Source: Pelagovum sp. HNIBRBA483
Lineage (GTDB): Bacteria > Pseudomonadota > Alphaproteobacteria > Rhodobacterales > Rhodobacteraceae
Assembly (NCBI RefSeq): GCF_040931995.1
Contig: NZ_CP162412.1
Coordinates: 2,519,001-2,583,000 of the forward strand
Length of the DNA: 64,000 bases
Reading direction: 5' to 3'
Part shown: in pieces, positions 38,639 through 48,735 of the stretch
How positions within the stretch are numbered: the first letter of the stretch is position 1
Layout: each line of letters starts with the position of its first letter
Notes under the pieces: generated by a model
Told to the model about the DNA's origin: nothing
The model's database searches: none
The model's input: only the letters and a program-made list of their open reading frames with translations
Program-made: the position numbers and the translations under genes

Positions 38639-39868
38639 CTATTGTGCCGGCATGGGCAAAGGTCGGCTGAAGATGGTTTCCCGCCCTGGCACCGGGTGCC
38701 GCGGAACCAACAAGGCTAAAATCAGTGAAATGCAGGCCATGCATGCGGCCAAGACAAAGACGCTGGAAGGTGACGAAAGCCACAGATAACCCAAGAGTGC
38801 GGGAAGGAACACGGCGGCAATATGGTTGATCGTGAAGGCCACGGCAGCGGTTGGCGCAATGTCCTTGGGGTCAGCGATCTTTTGAAAGTAGGTCTTGAGC
38901 GCGAGCGACAGAGCAAAAAAGATATGATCAACAACGTAGAGTGCGGACGCGATCAACACCCCCCAACCGAACCAGTACAAGCCGCCGTAGGAAACGAAAA
39001 CCACGATCAGGCCGGCATATTCAAAAACCAAAGCCCGCCGCTCGCCAAACAGCGTCACGACGCGACCCATCATCGGCGCAAAAACCATGTTGGAGAGCAA
39101 GGTAATTAGGAACAGCGCAGTGATTTCGTGCACTTCTAGACCGAACCGCTCAACCATCATGAAGCCAGCGAAGACGACAAAAATTTGTCGCCGAGCGCCC
39201 GACATGAATTGTAGAGCGTAGTAGAGCCAATAACGCCGCCGCAGGACAATCCGTTTTATCTGCGGCTCCGGCGACTCGAATTGCGGGTAAAGAAGAAAAC
39301 ACGCCACAGCAAGTAACGCAGTGGCGCCACCTGAAACCCAGTAGACCAATTCAAAAGAGAGGTCGAAAGCACGCCAAGTGGAAACGATCAACACATAGGA
39401 AAGCAAGGTTGCGGCCGACCCTGCCGCCATAATCCAACCCAACATCTGTGGCGCACGACGTTTATCAATCCATTGAAGTTGAAGCGACTGATTAACCGTT
39501 TCGAAGAAGTGAAAACCGATAGAAGAGAGCATGGTGATCGTCAGGATACCGCCCAAACTGGGAAATTGCGCCGTCAAGGCCGTTGCGACGCCTAAAAGAA
39601 TGAGCGACACCAGCCCAAGTACCTGCTCCTTCATAAACAGCAACAGACCAATCACGCCGATAGCTAGGAAGCCGGGGATTTCGCGCACTGTGTGGAGCCA
39701 CCCGATATCCGAACCGTCGAAGGCAACCACTTCGATAACAAAATTGTTGAGCAGCGCCGACCATGTAGAAAATGCAATCGGCATGGCCGCAGCCATCAGG
39801 AAAAGGAGCGCAAGTGGACGCCGCCATGCTGTCAGGGTGGCCGCTTCTGGGAGAGTCATGGTTTTCAT
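38639..39868 (-). CDS. MFS transporter
   Basis: 409 residues with about twelve membrane helices and a central cytoplasmic loop around LYPQFESPEPQIKRIVLRRRYW. The start at 39868 (MKTMTLPEAATLTAWRRPLALLF) places a short cytoplasmic tail before helix 1; further upstream reading is inside the priA tail. Substrate cannot be read from the sequence. Operon with prmA downstream and priA upstream (41-base gap). Confidence 0.88.
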   Translation of the reverse strand: MKTMTLPEAATLTAWRRPLALLFLMAAAMPIAFSTWSALLNNFVIEVVAFDGSDIGWLHTVREIPGFLAIGVIGLLLFMKEQVLGLVSLILLGVATALTAQFPSLGGILTITMLSSIGFHFFETVNQSLQLQWIDKRRAPQMLGWIMAAGSAATLLSYVLIVSTWRAFDLSFELVYWVSGGATALLAVACFLLYPQFESPEPQIKRIVLRRRYWLYYALQFMSGARRQIFVVFAGFMMVERFGLEVHEITALFLITLLSNMVFAPMMGRVVTLFGERRALVFEYAGLIVVFVSYGGLYWFGWGVLIASALYVVDHIFFALSLALKTYFQKIADPKDIAPTAAVAFTINHIAAVFLPALLGYLWLSSPSSVFVLAACMACISLILALLVPRHPVPGRETIFSRPLPMPAQ

Positions 39869-39909
39869 GTGGCACCCATAAGCTTCAACCCGCGACGACA
39901 CCAGCAAAA

Positions 39910-42099
39910 CTAATGGAAGCTCTGCGGGTCTATATCTATGGTCATCCGGACAGAATTGGGAATGCGCACCTGCCCGACCCATTTCAAAATCGCTGTTTGC
40001 AGCGGCGTGCCTTTGTCAGCCTTGACGAGCATGCGCACTCGATGCCGCCCGCGGATGCGCGCAATGGGCGCCGGCGCGGGCCCAAAAAGCTGAGCGCCAA
40101 CAGCATGCAATGGTGCCTGATTGCGCGCAAGAAGACCTCCGAGATCAAAGACTTCCTGAATATCAGGTGACGACAAGATGATCCCGACCATGCGACCATA
40201 AGGCGGCACACCTGCTGTACGCCTTTGCGCGGCTTCGGCGCTCCAGAATCCATCTTCGTCGCCGGACAAGATCGCCCGCATAACCGGATGCTCTGGTTGA
40301 AAGGTCTGGAGGACAGCTTCACCCGGGATATCGGCGCGCCCTGCCCGACCTGCCACCTGTCGCATGAGTTGGAAGGTTCGTTCTGCTGCACGAAGGTCTG
40401 AGCCTTGTAGCCCAAGATCTGCATCGATTACACCGACCAATGTCAGCAGCGGAAAGTTGTGACCCTTGGCGACCAATTGCGTCCCGATGATCACGTCAGC
40501 CTCACCCGCCGCAATCGCCTGAATATGTTCTTTCAAGGCGCGCGCGGACGCGAAGCGATCCGATGACAGCAGTGCAATTCGCGCGTCGGGGAATGCTGCC
40601 GCAGCCTCCTCGGCGAGCCGCTCGACGCCAGGGCCGACCGGCGCAAGGCGGCCTTCGACTTCGCATGACGGACAGACATTTGGCAGCGGCTTTGTTTCTC
40701 CGCATTGATGGCACATCAACCGTTTCAGGAACCGGTGCTCAACCATGCGAGCATCGCAGTGATCGCAAGCGATCTGATGCCCACAAGCGCGACAGATCGT
40801 GACCGGCGCGTATCCCCGTCGGTTCAGGAACAGCAGCGCCTGCTCGCCCTTTGACAAACGGTCAGAGACCATCTGCCGGAGCGAAGGTGAAATCCATGTT
40901 CCGGTTGGAACGTCTTCGCCCCGCATATCAATTGCGGACATTTGGGGCATCACCGCAGGGCCATAGCGGTTGGCCAGCACCAGCTTGCCGTATTTCCCCG
41001 CCTCGACATTGGCCCAACTTTCCAGTGAGGGCGTGGCGGAAGCCAGCACGACCTCACCGCCGAGGATGGACGCCCTCAAAACAGCCATATCCCGCGCGTT
41101 ATAGAGAACGCCATCCTCTTGCTTGTAAGAGCTGTCATGCTCCTCATCGACAATGATCACGCCTAAATCCCGAAACGGCAGAAACAACGCCGAACGTGCA
41201 CCAACCACAATCTGCGCATCGCCGGTGGCGACCATCTTCCAGCAACGGCGACGCTCAGTCATGGTAACACCCGAATGCCACTCTGCCGGCAGTGCGCCAA
41301 AACGCGCCTCAATACGTTTGATGAACTCAGCCGACAGCGCAATCTCGGGCAGGAGGACAAGCGCCTGCCGACCCACGCGGAGCGCCTCAGCCACGGCTTC
41401 GAGATAAACCTCTGTCTTGCCCGAGCCTGTCACACCTTTTAGCAGCGTACCGTGGTAGTCATCCGATCGCACTTGAGCACACAAAACGTCTGCTGCTTCA
41501 CGCTGCTCAGAGCTCAGTTCCTTTTGAAAATAATCCGGATCAAGTAACGGAAATGGCTGGTCGCGCGGCGCTTCACGCTCTTCTAACGCACCAACTTTCG
41601 CCAGGCCTTTCACGACGCTTGCACCGACGCCCGCAAGATCGGCCAATTCGCCCAAAGTAAACGGCAGGCCACCATGTTCCTCCAAAACGTTCAACACACG
41701 CCTACGCGCGTCAGTCATTTTTTGAGGGCGGGTATGGCCCAGCGCATAGATTTTGCGTGCCGATGGTGTCTCGGTCAGCCCCGGTGCGCGGGTGGCCAGT
41801 CGCAACATCGCATGCAAGGGGGTAAGCGTGTAAGAAGCGGCACGCTCCAAAAAAATGCGCATTTCTTCGCGCAGCGGAGGCACATCCAAAACGGCGTTAA
41901 CTGCGCGTATCTTGGATGGATCGAAACCGCCCTGCCCCTTTCCCCAAACGACGCCGATCACCTTCCGCGGCCCTAGCGGCACCTCGACAAACGCACCGAT
42001 AGCGCAGCCTCCTTCTGGGGCGCGATAATCCAGCAATCTGTCTAACGGTTGCGTCGTTAGAACAGATACCAGTTCATCCTGTGAGAAAAAGTCAGACAC
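39910..42099 (-). CDS. priA: Primosomal replication restart helicase PriA
   Basis: 729 residues from the GTG at 42099. The N-terminal 3'-end-binding domain starts VLTTQPLDRLLDYRAPEGG; Walker A GVTGSGKTEVYLEAV, DEEHDSSYKQEDG (DEEH box), and four pairs of zinc cysteines in CRACGHQIACDHC and CHQCGETKPLPNVCPSC follow, then motif VI QVAGRAGR. The frame is open to an ATG at 42195, but the GTG gives a family-like N-terminus (MSDFFSQDELVSVL) with GGAAAG upstream and leaves the divergent promoter free. Reloads the replisome at stalled forks. Confidence 0.95.
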   Translation of the reverse strand: MSDFFSQDELVSVLTTQPLDRLLDYRAPEGGCAIGAFVEVPLGPRKVIGVVWGKGQGGFDPSKIRAVNAVLDVPPLREEMRIFLERAASYTLTPLHAMLRLATRAPGLTETPSARKIYALGHTRPQKMTDARRRVLNVLEEHGGLPFTLGELADLAGVGASVVKGLAKVGALEEREAPRDQPFPLLDPDYFQKELSSEQREAADVLCAQVRSDDYHGTLLKGVTGSGKTEVYLEAVAEALRVGRQALVLLPEIALSAEFIKRIEARFGALPAEWHSGVTMTERRRCWKMVATGDAQIVVGARSALFLPFRDLGVIIVDEEHDSSYKQEDGVLYNARDMAVLRASILGGEVVLASATPSLESWANVEAGKYGKLVLANRYGPAVMPQMSAIDMRGEDVPTGTWISPSLRQMVSDRLSKGEQALLFLNRRGYAPVTICRACGHQIACDHCDARMVEHRFLKRLMCHQCGETKPLPNVCPSCEVEGRLAPVGPGVERLAEEAAAAFPDARIALLSSDRFASARALKEHIQAIAAGEADVIIGTQLVAKGHNFPLLTLVGVIDADLGLQGSDLRAAERTFQLMRQVAGRAGRADIPGEAVLQTFQPEHPVMRAILSGDEDGFWSAEAAQRRTAGVPPYGRMVGIILSSPDIQEVFDLGGLLARNQAPLHAVGAQLFGPAPAPIARIRGRHRVRMLVKADKGTPLQTAILKWVGQVRIPNSVRMTIDIDPQSFH

Positions 42100-42246
42100 G
42101 TCTTTCCAAGCGCGAAGAACAAATTGTCCTGAATGACTATCCCGCAACAACTGCGCCGCCAACCCCGACTGAGTGTTGAAAAACCTTCCGGTCAAGGATT
42201 CCCTTCTGCTATAAGTGGCAAAACAAGGTCGCCAGAAGAGGCCCGC

Positions 42247-42954
42247 ATGACGAGCAGCACCGCAATCGAAGACGTTCTCAGAGAAAAGATCCTGAAGGAT
42301 CCGGAGACGTTGCTAGAAGACGCCGACATCATGAACGCGCTTGTCGCGGCCAATGAAAAGTCGCTCGGCGGAAACATCGTAGACCTGCGCGGCATAGCCA
42401 TGCAACGGCTCGAAGCGCGACTTGATCGCTTGGAGGATACGCACCGTTCGGTGATTGCGGCGGCTTATGAGAACCTCGCAGGGACCAACCAGATTCACCG
42501 CGCGGTTCTCAGGCTGCTTGAGGCGACGCGCTTCGACACTTTCCTGAGCGATCTTGGCGGTGATGTTGCAAATATTTTGCGCGTGGACTGCGTGCGCTTG
42601 GTGCTCGAAACCGAGTCCGACAGCGAAGACCCCGTTATCCAAAAAATGGGCGACGTCCTTTCTATGGCAGAAACCGGCTTTGTGAATGCCTATCTGCGCC
42701 GTGGGCGAAATGGACCTGTTCGGCAAGTGACCCTACGCCAGATCAAAGCCGAGGATGGTGGCGTTTATGGAGACAAGGGTGACTACATCCGCTCCGAAGC
42801 TTGCTTGCGGCTCGACCTCGGCGCGAAACGCCTCCCCGGAATGCTCCTCTTGGGGGCGGAAGACCCGCATCTTTTCACACCACAGCAGGGGACGGACCTT
42901 TTGACCTTCTTCGCAGGGGTTTTCGAGCGGTCCATGCGGCGCTGGCTTGGTTGA
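42247..42954 (+). CDS. DUF484 family protein
   Basis: 235 residues. Follows the DUF484 pattern: an N-terminal helix (DVLREKILKDPETLLEDADIMNALVAANEK), a coiled coil (QRLEARLDRLEDTHRSVIAAAYENL) and a GAF-like C-terminal domain (about 100-235). Genes of this family commonly precede xerC, as here, where they overlap by eight bases. Function not established. The ATG at 42247 has AGAGG upstream. Confidence 0.9.
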   Translation: MTSSTAIEDVLREKILKDPETLLEDADIMNALVAANEKSLGGNIVDLRGIAMQRLEARLDRLEDTHRSVIAAAYENLAGTNQIHRAVLRLLEATRFDTFLSDLGGDVANILRVDCVRLVLETESDSEDPVIQKMGDVLSMAETGFVNAYLRRGRNGPVRQVTLRQIKAEDGGVYGDKGDYIRSEACLRLDLGAKRLPGMLLLGAEDPHLFTPQQGTDLLTFFAGVFERSMRRWLG

Positions 42955-43873
42955 ACGCCACCTCCCTCCACAACTGACCGATACGCTTGCGGACTGGCTC
43001 CGGCATCAGGTCGCGCTGCGCGGTGTATCGGAAAATACGGTGCAAGCGTACCAGCGTGATCTGTTGGGTTTCTTCGGCTTCCTGACTGCCCATTTGGGCA
43101 CTGGCTTCGGGCTGCAAACGCTCAGAACGCTTTCCGCAACCGACATTCGCGCATGGATGGGGCACGAACGCCGCAGGGGCGTGCAGCCACGATCGATGGC
43201 GCGTAGCCTCTCTGCCGTGAAATCCTTTTATCGTTGGCTTTCGGAGCGCGATTCGTTTGATGCGACGGCGGTACTGTCGATTCGCGCACCGCGCTTCAAG
43301 AATGGCCTGCCGCGCCCGCTGGATGCCGATGCGGCGCGCGAGGTACTTGATCTTGTCGATCAACAATCTGATGAACCGTGGATTGCCGCGCGTGACACGG
43401 CAGTCATCACCATGCTCTATGGATGTGGATTACGAATATCCGAGGCTCTTTCGCTCACCGGAGCAGATACTCCGCTTGCTGATGTCTTGCGGATCATCGG
43501 AAAGGGAGGAAAGGAACGATTGGTTCCGGTCCTCCCTGTAGTGCAACAGGCCGTTGCCGAGTATGTGCGCTTGTGCCCTTATCAGCTGACGCCGCAAGAA
43601 CCCCTTTTCCGAGGTGTGCGCGGAAAGGCACTTTCGGCGCGTCAGATCCAGAAGGTTATGCAGCAGGTCCGAATGCAGTTAGGCCTCCCCCCAACCGCCA
43701 CGCCACACGCGCTGAGACACAGCTTTGCCACGCATCTTTTGGCCGCGGGCGGGGATCTGCGTTCGATCCAAGAGCTTCTTGGCCATGCCTCCCTTTCGAC
43801 AACACAAACCTATACGGCTGTCGATGTCGAACACCTGATGGACGTTTATCAAAAATCGCACCCAAAAGCGTGA
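42947..43873 (+). CDS. xerC: Tyrosine recombinase XerC
   Basis: 308 residues. Core-binding domain (about 10-105), then the catalytic domain with Arg163 (GCGLRISEAL), Lys187 (GKGGKER), His254 and Arg257 (PHALRHSF), His280 (LLGHASLSTTQ) and nucleophile Tyr289. Resolves chromosome dimers with XerD at dif. Start is TTG at 42947, overlapping the DUF484 stop. A general phage integrase is less likely given the close DUF484 neighbour. Confidence 0.93.
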   Translation: MVERHLPPQLTDTLADWLRHQVALRGVSENTVQAYQRDLLGFFGFLTAHLGTGFGLQTLRTLSATDIRAWMGHERRRGVQPRSMARSLSAVKSFYRWLSERDSFDATAVLSIRAPRFKNGLPRPLDADAAREVLDLVDQQSDEPWIAARDTAVITMLYGCGLRISEALSLTGADTPLADVLRIIGKGGKERLVPVLPVVQQAVAEYVRLCPYQLTPQEPLFRGVRGKALSARQIQKVMQQVRMQLGLPPTATPHALRHSFATHLLAAGGDLRSIQELLGHASLSTTQTYTAVDVEHLMDVYQKSHPKA

Positions 43874-43917
43874 AATTGCGGGTTTCATTTCGCGTGGTAA
43901 TCGGACATCACAGTTAG

Positions 43918-44613
43918 ATGAACATAAAAACCAAAGCGCTCGCGGTTCACCTGCTCACCGGCAGTGGGGCCGTTTTTTCGATGTTAGCAATGCTCGCTGC
44001 TGTGCAGGAAGCATGGAGCCTGATGTTTCTCTGGCTGGTGATCGCCTTTTTCGTTGATGGTATCGACGGCCCCCTTGCACGAAAATATCACGTCAAAACC
44101 AATGCGCCGATCTTTGACGGCGTGCTGCTCGACCTCATCATCGACTATCTGACCTATGTGTTCATCCCCGCATATGCCCTTTTTGCCTCCGGCTTATTGC
44201 CGGGATGGACGGGCTGGTTTGCGATCATTGTCATTACCTATGCGAGTGCTCTGTATTTTGCCGATACGCGCATGAAGACAAAGGATAATTCATTCTCCGG
44301 CTTCCCTGGATGCTGGAACATGGTCGTCTTGGTGCTGTTTGCGTTGCAGCCAAGTTTTTGGATCAGTCTGGCGTTGGTCACGGTCCTTGCTATCGCGATG
44401 TTCCTGCCAATCAAGTTCGTGCATCCAGTTCGGACGCAACGCTGGCGGATCGTGACGCTACCGATGGCCATTTTGTGGACTGCCCTTGCAGGCTGGGCGG
44501 CGTGGATCGACTTCCATCCGGAGAGCTGGGCCCATATCGGGTTGGTTATCTCGTCGCTCTATCTGGTCTTTGCAGGCGCGGCCCAACAGCTCATTCATGG
44601 CGTTGACGGCTAG
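43918..44613 (+). CDS. pcs: Phosphatidylcholine synthase
   Basis: 231 residues with about eight membrane helices, CDP-alcohol phosphotransferase family. The signature appears as DGIDGPLARKYHVKTNAPIF with Asp50, Gly51, Ala54, Arg55, and the following Gly68, Asp72, Asp76; the spacing is that of bacterial Pcs, which condenses choline with CDP-diacylglycerol in the inner membrane. Phosphatidylcholine synthesis supports an alphaproteobacterial host. Convergent with the EamA gene, four bases away. Confidence 0.93.
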   Translation: MNIKTKALAVHLLTGSGAVFSMLAMLAAVQEAWSLMFLWLVIAFFVDGIDGPLARKYHVKTNAPIFDGVLLDLIIDYLTYVFIPAYALFASGLLPGWTGWFAIIVITYASALYFADTRMKTKDNSFSGFPGCWNMVVLVLFALQPSFWISLALVTVLAIAMFLPIKFVHPVRTQRWRIVTLPMAILWTALAGWAAWIDFHPESWAHIGLVISSLYLVFAGAAQQLIHGVDG

Positions 44614-44616
44614 GCG

Positions 44617-45453
44617 CTAGACGCGCGTCAGGATCAATCCAGACACGACGAATAGCGCTGCGAAGACTTTGCGGCGGTTCATCTTCTCAGAAAAGAAGAA
44701 CCAGCCGAAAAGCACCGCGAAAAGGATCGAGGTTTCCCTCAGTGCAGCAACCAAGGCGATAGGCGCTTTGGTCATTGCCCAAACTGCAATGGCGTATGCA
44801 CCGTACGACGCCAGCCCAGCCAAACCGCCGACGAGCCAATCCCGACGTGGAGCGATGAAGACGCTTCTGCCTTTGATTGCCAGACATGTCAGCGAGAAAA
44901 AGATGACGTCGAGGACGAAGAGCCACGCGACATAGAGCAAGGGATCACCGGACGCTCGTGCGCCCATGCCATCGACAATTGAATAACCGGCGGTGGCCAT
45001 TGCTGACCCCAGCGCCAAGGGCACGAGCCGGATATTTTCGGCATCAGAGATAACCCCGCGCGACATCATCAAGATGCCAAAGCCGAGCAAGAGGATCGCG
45101 AATGCCTCCAACCCCGTCAGGACATCGGGCAAGAAGGCGAAGCTGACAACGGCCACCATCAACGGCGCGGCACCGCGTGCGATAGGATAGACGCGGCTGA
45201 GGTCGCCGTGATCGTAGGCGTAGGCGAGGAACAGTTTGTAGGCCGAATGGAACACGCCCGATGCGATGAGCCACGGCCAGGCAGCACTGACAGGAAGCGG
45301 GCTGGAGAGGATAAATGGCAATGAAGCCAACGATTGAGCGACGGTTAGGATGACCATGCCGGAGAGGCGTGAACCGCCCAATTTGATCAGCGCGTTCCAG
45401 CTTGCATGGAGGAACGCCGCGAACAGGACCGCGAAAAAGATCGTCAACGACAT
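44617..45453 (-). CDS. EamA/DMT-superfamily transporter
   Basis: 278 residues, about ten membrane helices in two repeats (1-140 and 142-278), short loops, with the second-repeat pattern AIAVWAMTKAPIALVAALRETSILFAVLFGWFFFSEKMNRRK that closes EamA proteins. Likely an exporter or importer of small metabolites; substrate unknown. Start MSLTIFFAVLFAAFLHASWNALIK is typical. Confidence 0.9.
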   Translation of the reverse strand: MSLTIFFAVLFAAFLHASWNALIKLGGSRLSGMVILTVAQSLASLPFILSSPLPVSAAWPWLIASGVFHSAYKLFLAYAYDHGDLSRVYPIARGAAPLMVAVVSFAFLPDVLTGLEAFAILLLGFGILMMSRGVISDAENIRLVPLALGSAMATAGYSIVDGMGARASGDPLLYVAWLFVLDVIFFSLTCLAIKGRSVFIAPRRDWLVGGLAGLASYGAYAIAVWAMTKAPIALVAALRETSILFAVLFGWFFFSEKMNRRKVFAALFVVSGLILTRV

Positions 45454-45559
45454 TGCCGCCCAACATCAGAAAAATGAAACCGATGCGCGCAGGATGGCAT
45501 GGATACAAATAGAAACGTTAGCGGAAAGTTATAGCTCAGATCGCAAACTGAAAAGTGTC

Positions 45560-45585
45560 TGCCGGAGGGCGCGAGCGCTCCGGCA
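45560..45585 (-). terminator. Probable terminator of ileS
   Basis: On the minus strand TGCCGGAG and CTCCGGCA form a perfect eight-base stem with extra pairing inside, beginning nine bases after the ileS stop. The following GACACTTTTC is only moderately U-rich, so efficiency is uncertain. Confidence 0.65.
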
Positions 45586-45593
45586 AGGATTTC

Positions 45594-48485
45594 TTAACCC
45601 AATGCAGCGTCACAACGCCCGCAGACACCCGTATGGGAATGGGTGCCGACCTCTGGAAGAATTTTCCAGCAGCGCTGGCATTTGTCACCATCGGCCTTTT
45701 CGAACACCACGCCGATGCCATCGACCTCCGGCAAGCGGAAAGCCTCGGCCGGAGCCGGATCGGTGGATACTGAAATGCCAGAGGTGATGCAGATGTCTTC
45801 GAACGTGACGGTCTTGAGCACCTCGGCGGTATCGGCATCGACATGCACGACAGGCGCGGCTTCAAGCGAGGCACCGATGACCTTCTCCGTGCGTTGAACT
45901 TCGAGCGCGCCAGTGACAACACGCCGTGCGCGGCGGACCTTACCCCATTTCGCAGCGAGGCTGGCGTCGAGCCAGTCGCGCGGTGTTTCGGGGAAATCGA
46001 CCAGATGCACCGAGCTGCCGTCACCCGGGAAACGCTCCAGCCAGACCTCTTCCATCGTGAATACGAGCACCGGCGCGAGCCATGTCGTCAGACGGTGGAA
46101 CAGGAGGTCCAGCACCGTGCGGGCGGCACGGCGGCGCGGCGTGTCGCCATCGCAATAGAGCGCATCCTTGCGGATGTCGAAGTAGAATGCCGAAAGATCG
46201 ACCGTCGCGAAGTTGAAGATTGCTTGGAACACGCCTTGGAAATCATAGGCGGCGTAGCCCTCGCGGACGACCTTGTCCAACTCGGCCAGACGGTGAAGCA
46301 CCCAGCGCTCCAGTTCCGGCATATCTGCTGCGGCTGTTCGGTCAGCTTCGGAGAAATCAGCGAGGCTGCCGAGCATGAAGCGCAGCGTGTTGCGCAGACG
46401 GCGATAGCTGTCGGCGGTGCCTTTGAGGATTTCCGGTCCGATCCGCTGGTCAGCCGTATAATCGGCCTGAGCCACCCAGAGACGCAAAATATCCGCGCCA
46501 TATTGCTTGATCACCTGCTCTGGCACGATCGTATTGCCAAGCGACTTGGACATTTTCATGCCCTTTTCATCGAGCGTGAAGCCGTGGGTCACAACATTGC
46601 GGTACGGGGCGCGGCCGGTGGTGCCAACCGATTGCAGAAGCGAGGAATGGAACCAGCCGCGATGCTGGTCGGTGCCTTCCATATATACATCCGCGATGCC
46701 GTCTTCGGAGCCGTCTTCACGATCCCGCAAAACGAACGAGTGCGTGGAGCCGGAATCGAACCACACATCAAGGATGTCGAAGACCTGATCATAGTCATCA
46801 GGGTTGACGATACCGCTGAGGAACCTCTCCTTGGCCCCATCGACGTACCAGCAGTCTGCGCCTTCGGCCTCGAAGGCCGCTGCGATGCGGGCATTCACCT
46901 CCGTATTGCGCAGAAGGAAATCCGCGTCGGTGGGCAGTGCGCCTTTCTTGGTGAAACAGGTGAGCGGGACACCCCATGCACGCTGGCGCGAGAGAACCCA
47001 GTCAGGCCGTGCCTCGATCATCGAATAGAGACGGTTGCGGCCGGATTGCGGGGTCCACTTGACGTTGTCGATCTCGGTCAGTGCCCGCTCGCGAATGGTT
47101 TTGCCGTGCATATCCTGACCGTCGCCCACGGGCTTGTCGATCGCGGCGAACCATTGCGGCGTGTTGCGGAAGATGACGGGCGCCTTTGACCGCCACGAAT
47201 GCGGGTAGGAGTGCGTCACGCGGCCACGGGCGATGATGCCGCCTGCCTCGACCAGCTTTTCGATCACGGCAGCGTTGGCTTTGCCTTCCTTGCCTTTGCG
47301 GTCAAACACCTGAAGCCCTGCAAAGAACGGCACATGGGGGAGGAATTCACTTTCCTCGCCCACGTTATGGGTCATGCGGTCCATCCAGTTGCGCTTGACG
47401 AAGGCTTCGTAGTCGTCCGCGCCGTGGCTCGGCGCGGTGTGGACAAAGCCAGTGCCTGCGTCGTCGGTGACGTGATCACCGTCGATCATCGGAACATCGT
47501 AATCCCAGAAGCCATCCGCGCCGTCGATACCGTTGAACGGGTGAGCGAGGATCATGCCTTCGAATTCGCTCGCGGCCACTTCGCGCACGCGGGTGAATTC
47601 GGTTACGCGGGATTTGCGCAGCGCATCTTCGGCCAAGGCATCGGCAAAGAGATACAGCTCGCCCGGCTTGGTCCAGCTTTCGTCCTGCGTGGCGTCGACG
47701 CGGTAGAGGCCGTAGGAGATCGCCGCGTTATAGGCGACCGCCTTGTTGGACGGGATCGTCCAAGGCGTGGTAGTCCAGATCACGACGCGGGCGTTAGTCA
47801 AATCACCCGAGCCATTGCGCGGGGCGAACGGCACCCAGATCGTGTGGCTCTTGTGATCGTGGTATTCAATCTCGGCTTCGGCTAGTGCGGTCTTTTCGAC
47901 CGGCGACCACATGACGGGCTTGGAGCCTTGATAGAGCGTGCCGTTCATAAGGAACTTCATGAATTCCTCGGCGATGACACGCTCGGCGTGGAAATTCATT
48001 GTCAGGTAAGGATCGGACCAGTTGCCAGTGATGCCGAGGCGCTTGAATTCTTCACGCTGGATATCGACCCAGCCTTCGGCGAACTTGCGGCATTCCTGAC
48101 GGAAATCGACGACGTTCACCTCGTCCTTGTTCTTGCCCTTCTGGCGGTATTGCTCCTCGATCTTCCATTCGATGGGAAGACCGTGGCAATCCCAGCCTGG
48201 GATGTAGCGGGCATCGAAACCCATCATTTGGTGCGAGCGGACGATCATATCCTTGATCGTCTTGTTCAGCGCGTGGCCGATATGCAGGTGGCCGTTGGCG
48301 TAGGGAGGGCCATCATGGAGCGTAAAGCTCTTGCGGCCGGTCTTTTCGCGCAGGCGGTCGTAGACGCCGATCTCATCCCAACGGGCAAGCCATTCCGGCT
48401 CGCGCTTGGGCAATCCGGCCCGCATCGGGAAGTCGGTCTTGGGGAGGTTCAGCGTTTCTTTATAGTCGGGAGTGTCGGCGCACAT
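45594..48485 (-). CDS. ileS: Isoleucine--tRNA ligase
   Basis: 963 residues. Class I synthetase: HIGH motif in PPYANGHLHIGHALN (about 60-74), the editing domain insert, KMSKS in KGMKMSKSLGN (about 600), and a C-terminal zinc site CQRCW with CGRCD. This is the bacterial-type IleRS with the C-terminal zinc finger. Upstream leader carries a stable hairpin (48553-48581). From here on the sequence is visibly richer in GC than to its left. Confidence 0.98.
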   Translation of the reverse strand: MCADTPDYKETLNLPKTDFPMRAGLPKREPEWLARWDEIGVYDRLREKTGRKSFTLHDGPPYANGHLHIGHALNKTIKDMIVRSHQMMGFDARYIPGWDCHGLPIEWKIEEQYRQKGKNKDEVNVVDFRQECRKFAEGWVDIQREEFKRLGITGNWSDPYLTMNFHAERVIAEEFMKFLMNGTLYQGSKPVMWSPVEKTALAEAEIEYHDHKSHTIWVPFAPRNGSGDLTNARVVIWTTTPWTIPSNKAVAYNAAISYGLYRVDATQDESWTKPGELYLFADALAEDALRKSRVTEFTRVREVAASEFEGMILAHPFNGIDGADGFWDYDVPMIDGDHVTDDAGTGFVHTAPSHGADDYEAFVKRNWMDRMTHNVGEESEFLPHVPFFAGLQVFDRKGKEGKANAAVIEKLVEAGGIIARGRVTHSYPHSWRSKAPVIFRNTPQWFAAIDKPVGDGQDMHGKTIRERALTEIDNVKWTPQSGRNRLYSMIEARPDWVLSRQRAWGVPLTCFTKKGALPTDADFLLRNTEVNARIAAAFEAEGADCWYVDGAKERFLSGIVNPDDYDQVFDILDVWFDSGSTHSFVLRDREDGSEDGIADVYMEGTDQHRGWFHSSLLQSVGTTGRAPYRNVVTHGFTLDEKGMKMSKSLGNTIVPEQVIKQYGADILRLWVAQADYTADQRIGPEILKGTADSYRRLRNTLRFMLGSLADFSEADRTAAADMPELERWVLHRLAELDKVVREGYAAYDFQGVFQAIFNFATVDLSAFYFDIRKDALYCDGDTPRRRAARTVLDLLFHRLTTWLAPVLVFTMEEVWLERFPGDGSSVHLVDFPETPRDWLDASLAAKWGKVRRARRVVTGALEVQRTEKVIGASLEAAPVVHVDADTAEVLKTVTFEDICITSGISVSTDPAPAEAFRLPEVDGIGVVFEKADGDKCQRCWKILPEVGTHSHTGVCGRCDAALG

Positions 48486-48552
48486 TTTTGGCGTCCTTTT
48501 ACATCTCGTGAATCTGTGAGCGAATGGCGGTGCGAAGCGTCATACACCTTTG

Positions 48553-48598
48553 CCCGGCGTCCCTTGTATCAAGGCGCCGGGTTAATAATTCGAATTAT
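48553..48598 (-). promoter_or_regulatory. Hairpin and AT palindrome upstream of ileS
   Basis: CCCGGCG at 48553-48559 pairs with CGCCGGG at 48575-48581, and inside it CCTT pairs with AAGG with a two-base bulge, giving an 11-base stem. Next to it (48585-48598) is the perfect palindrome ATAATTCGAATTAT. The hairpin would lie in the ileS leader about 70 bases before its ATG; the palindrome could be an operator for ileS or the divergent globin gene. Neither is assigned to a known regulator. Confidence 0.45.
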
Positions 48599-48735
48599 GA
48601 ACGTGCCGATCAGGTCCATAGGCGCCTTATAGGGCGGGGCATCCGAAGGGTAAAGTGCTCTCCCGCCGGGGTTGATTTTCAATTGCACTCGACACGAAAA
48701 ACCTGTGAAATAGGGGGCGCTGAAGAAGGTAAGGT

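Noticed and set aside
45843-47189. 448-codon plus-strand frame opposite ileS
   Set aside because: Shadow of ileS; GC-rich genes produce long antisense frames. No motif of its own.
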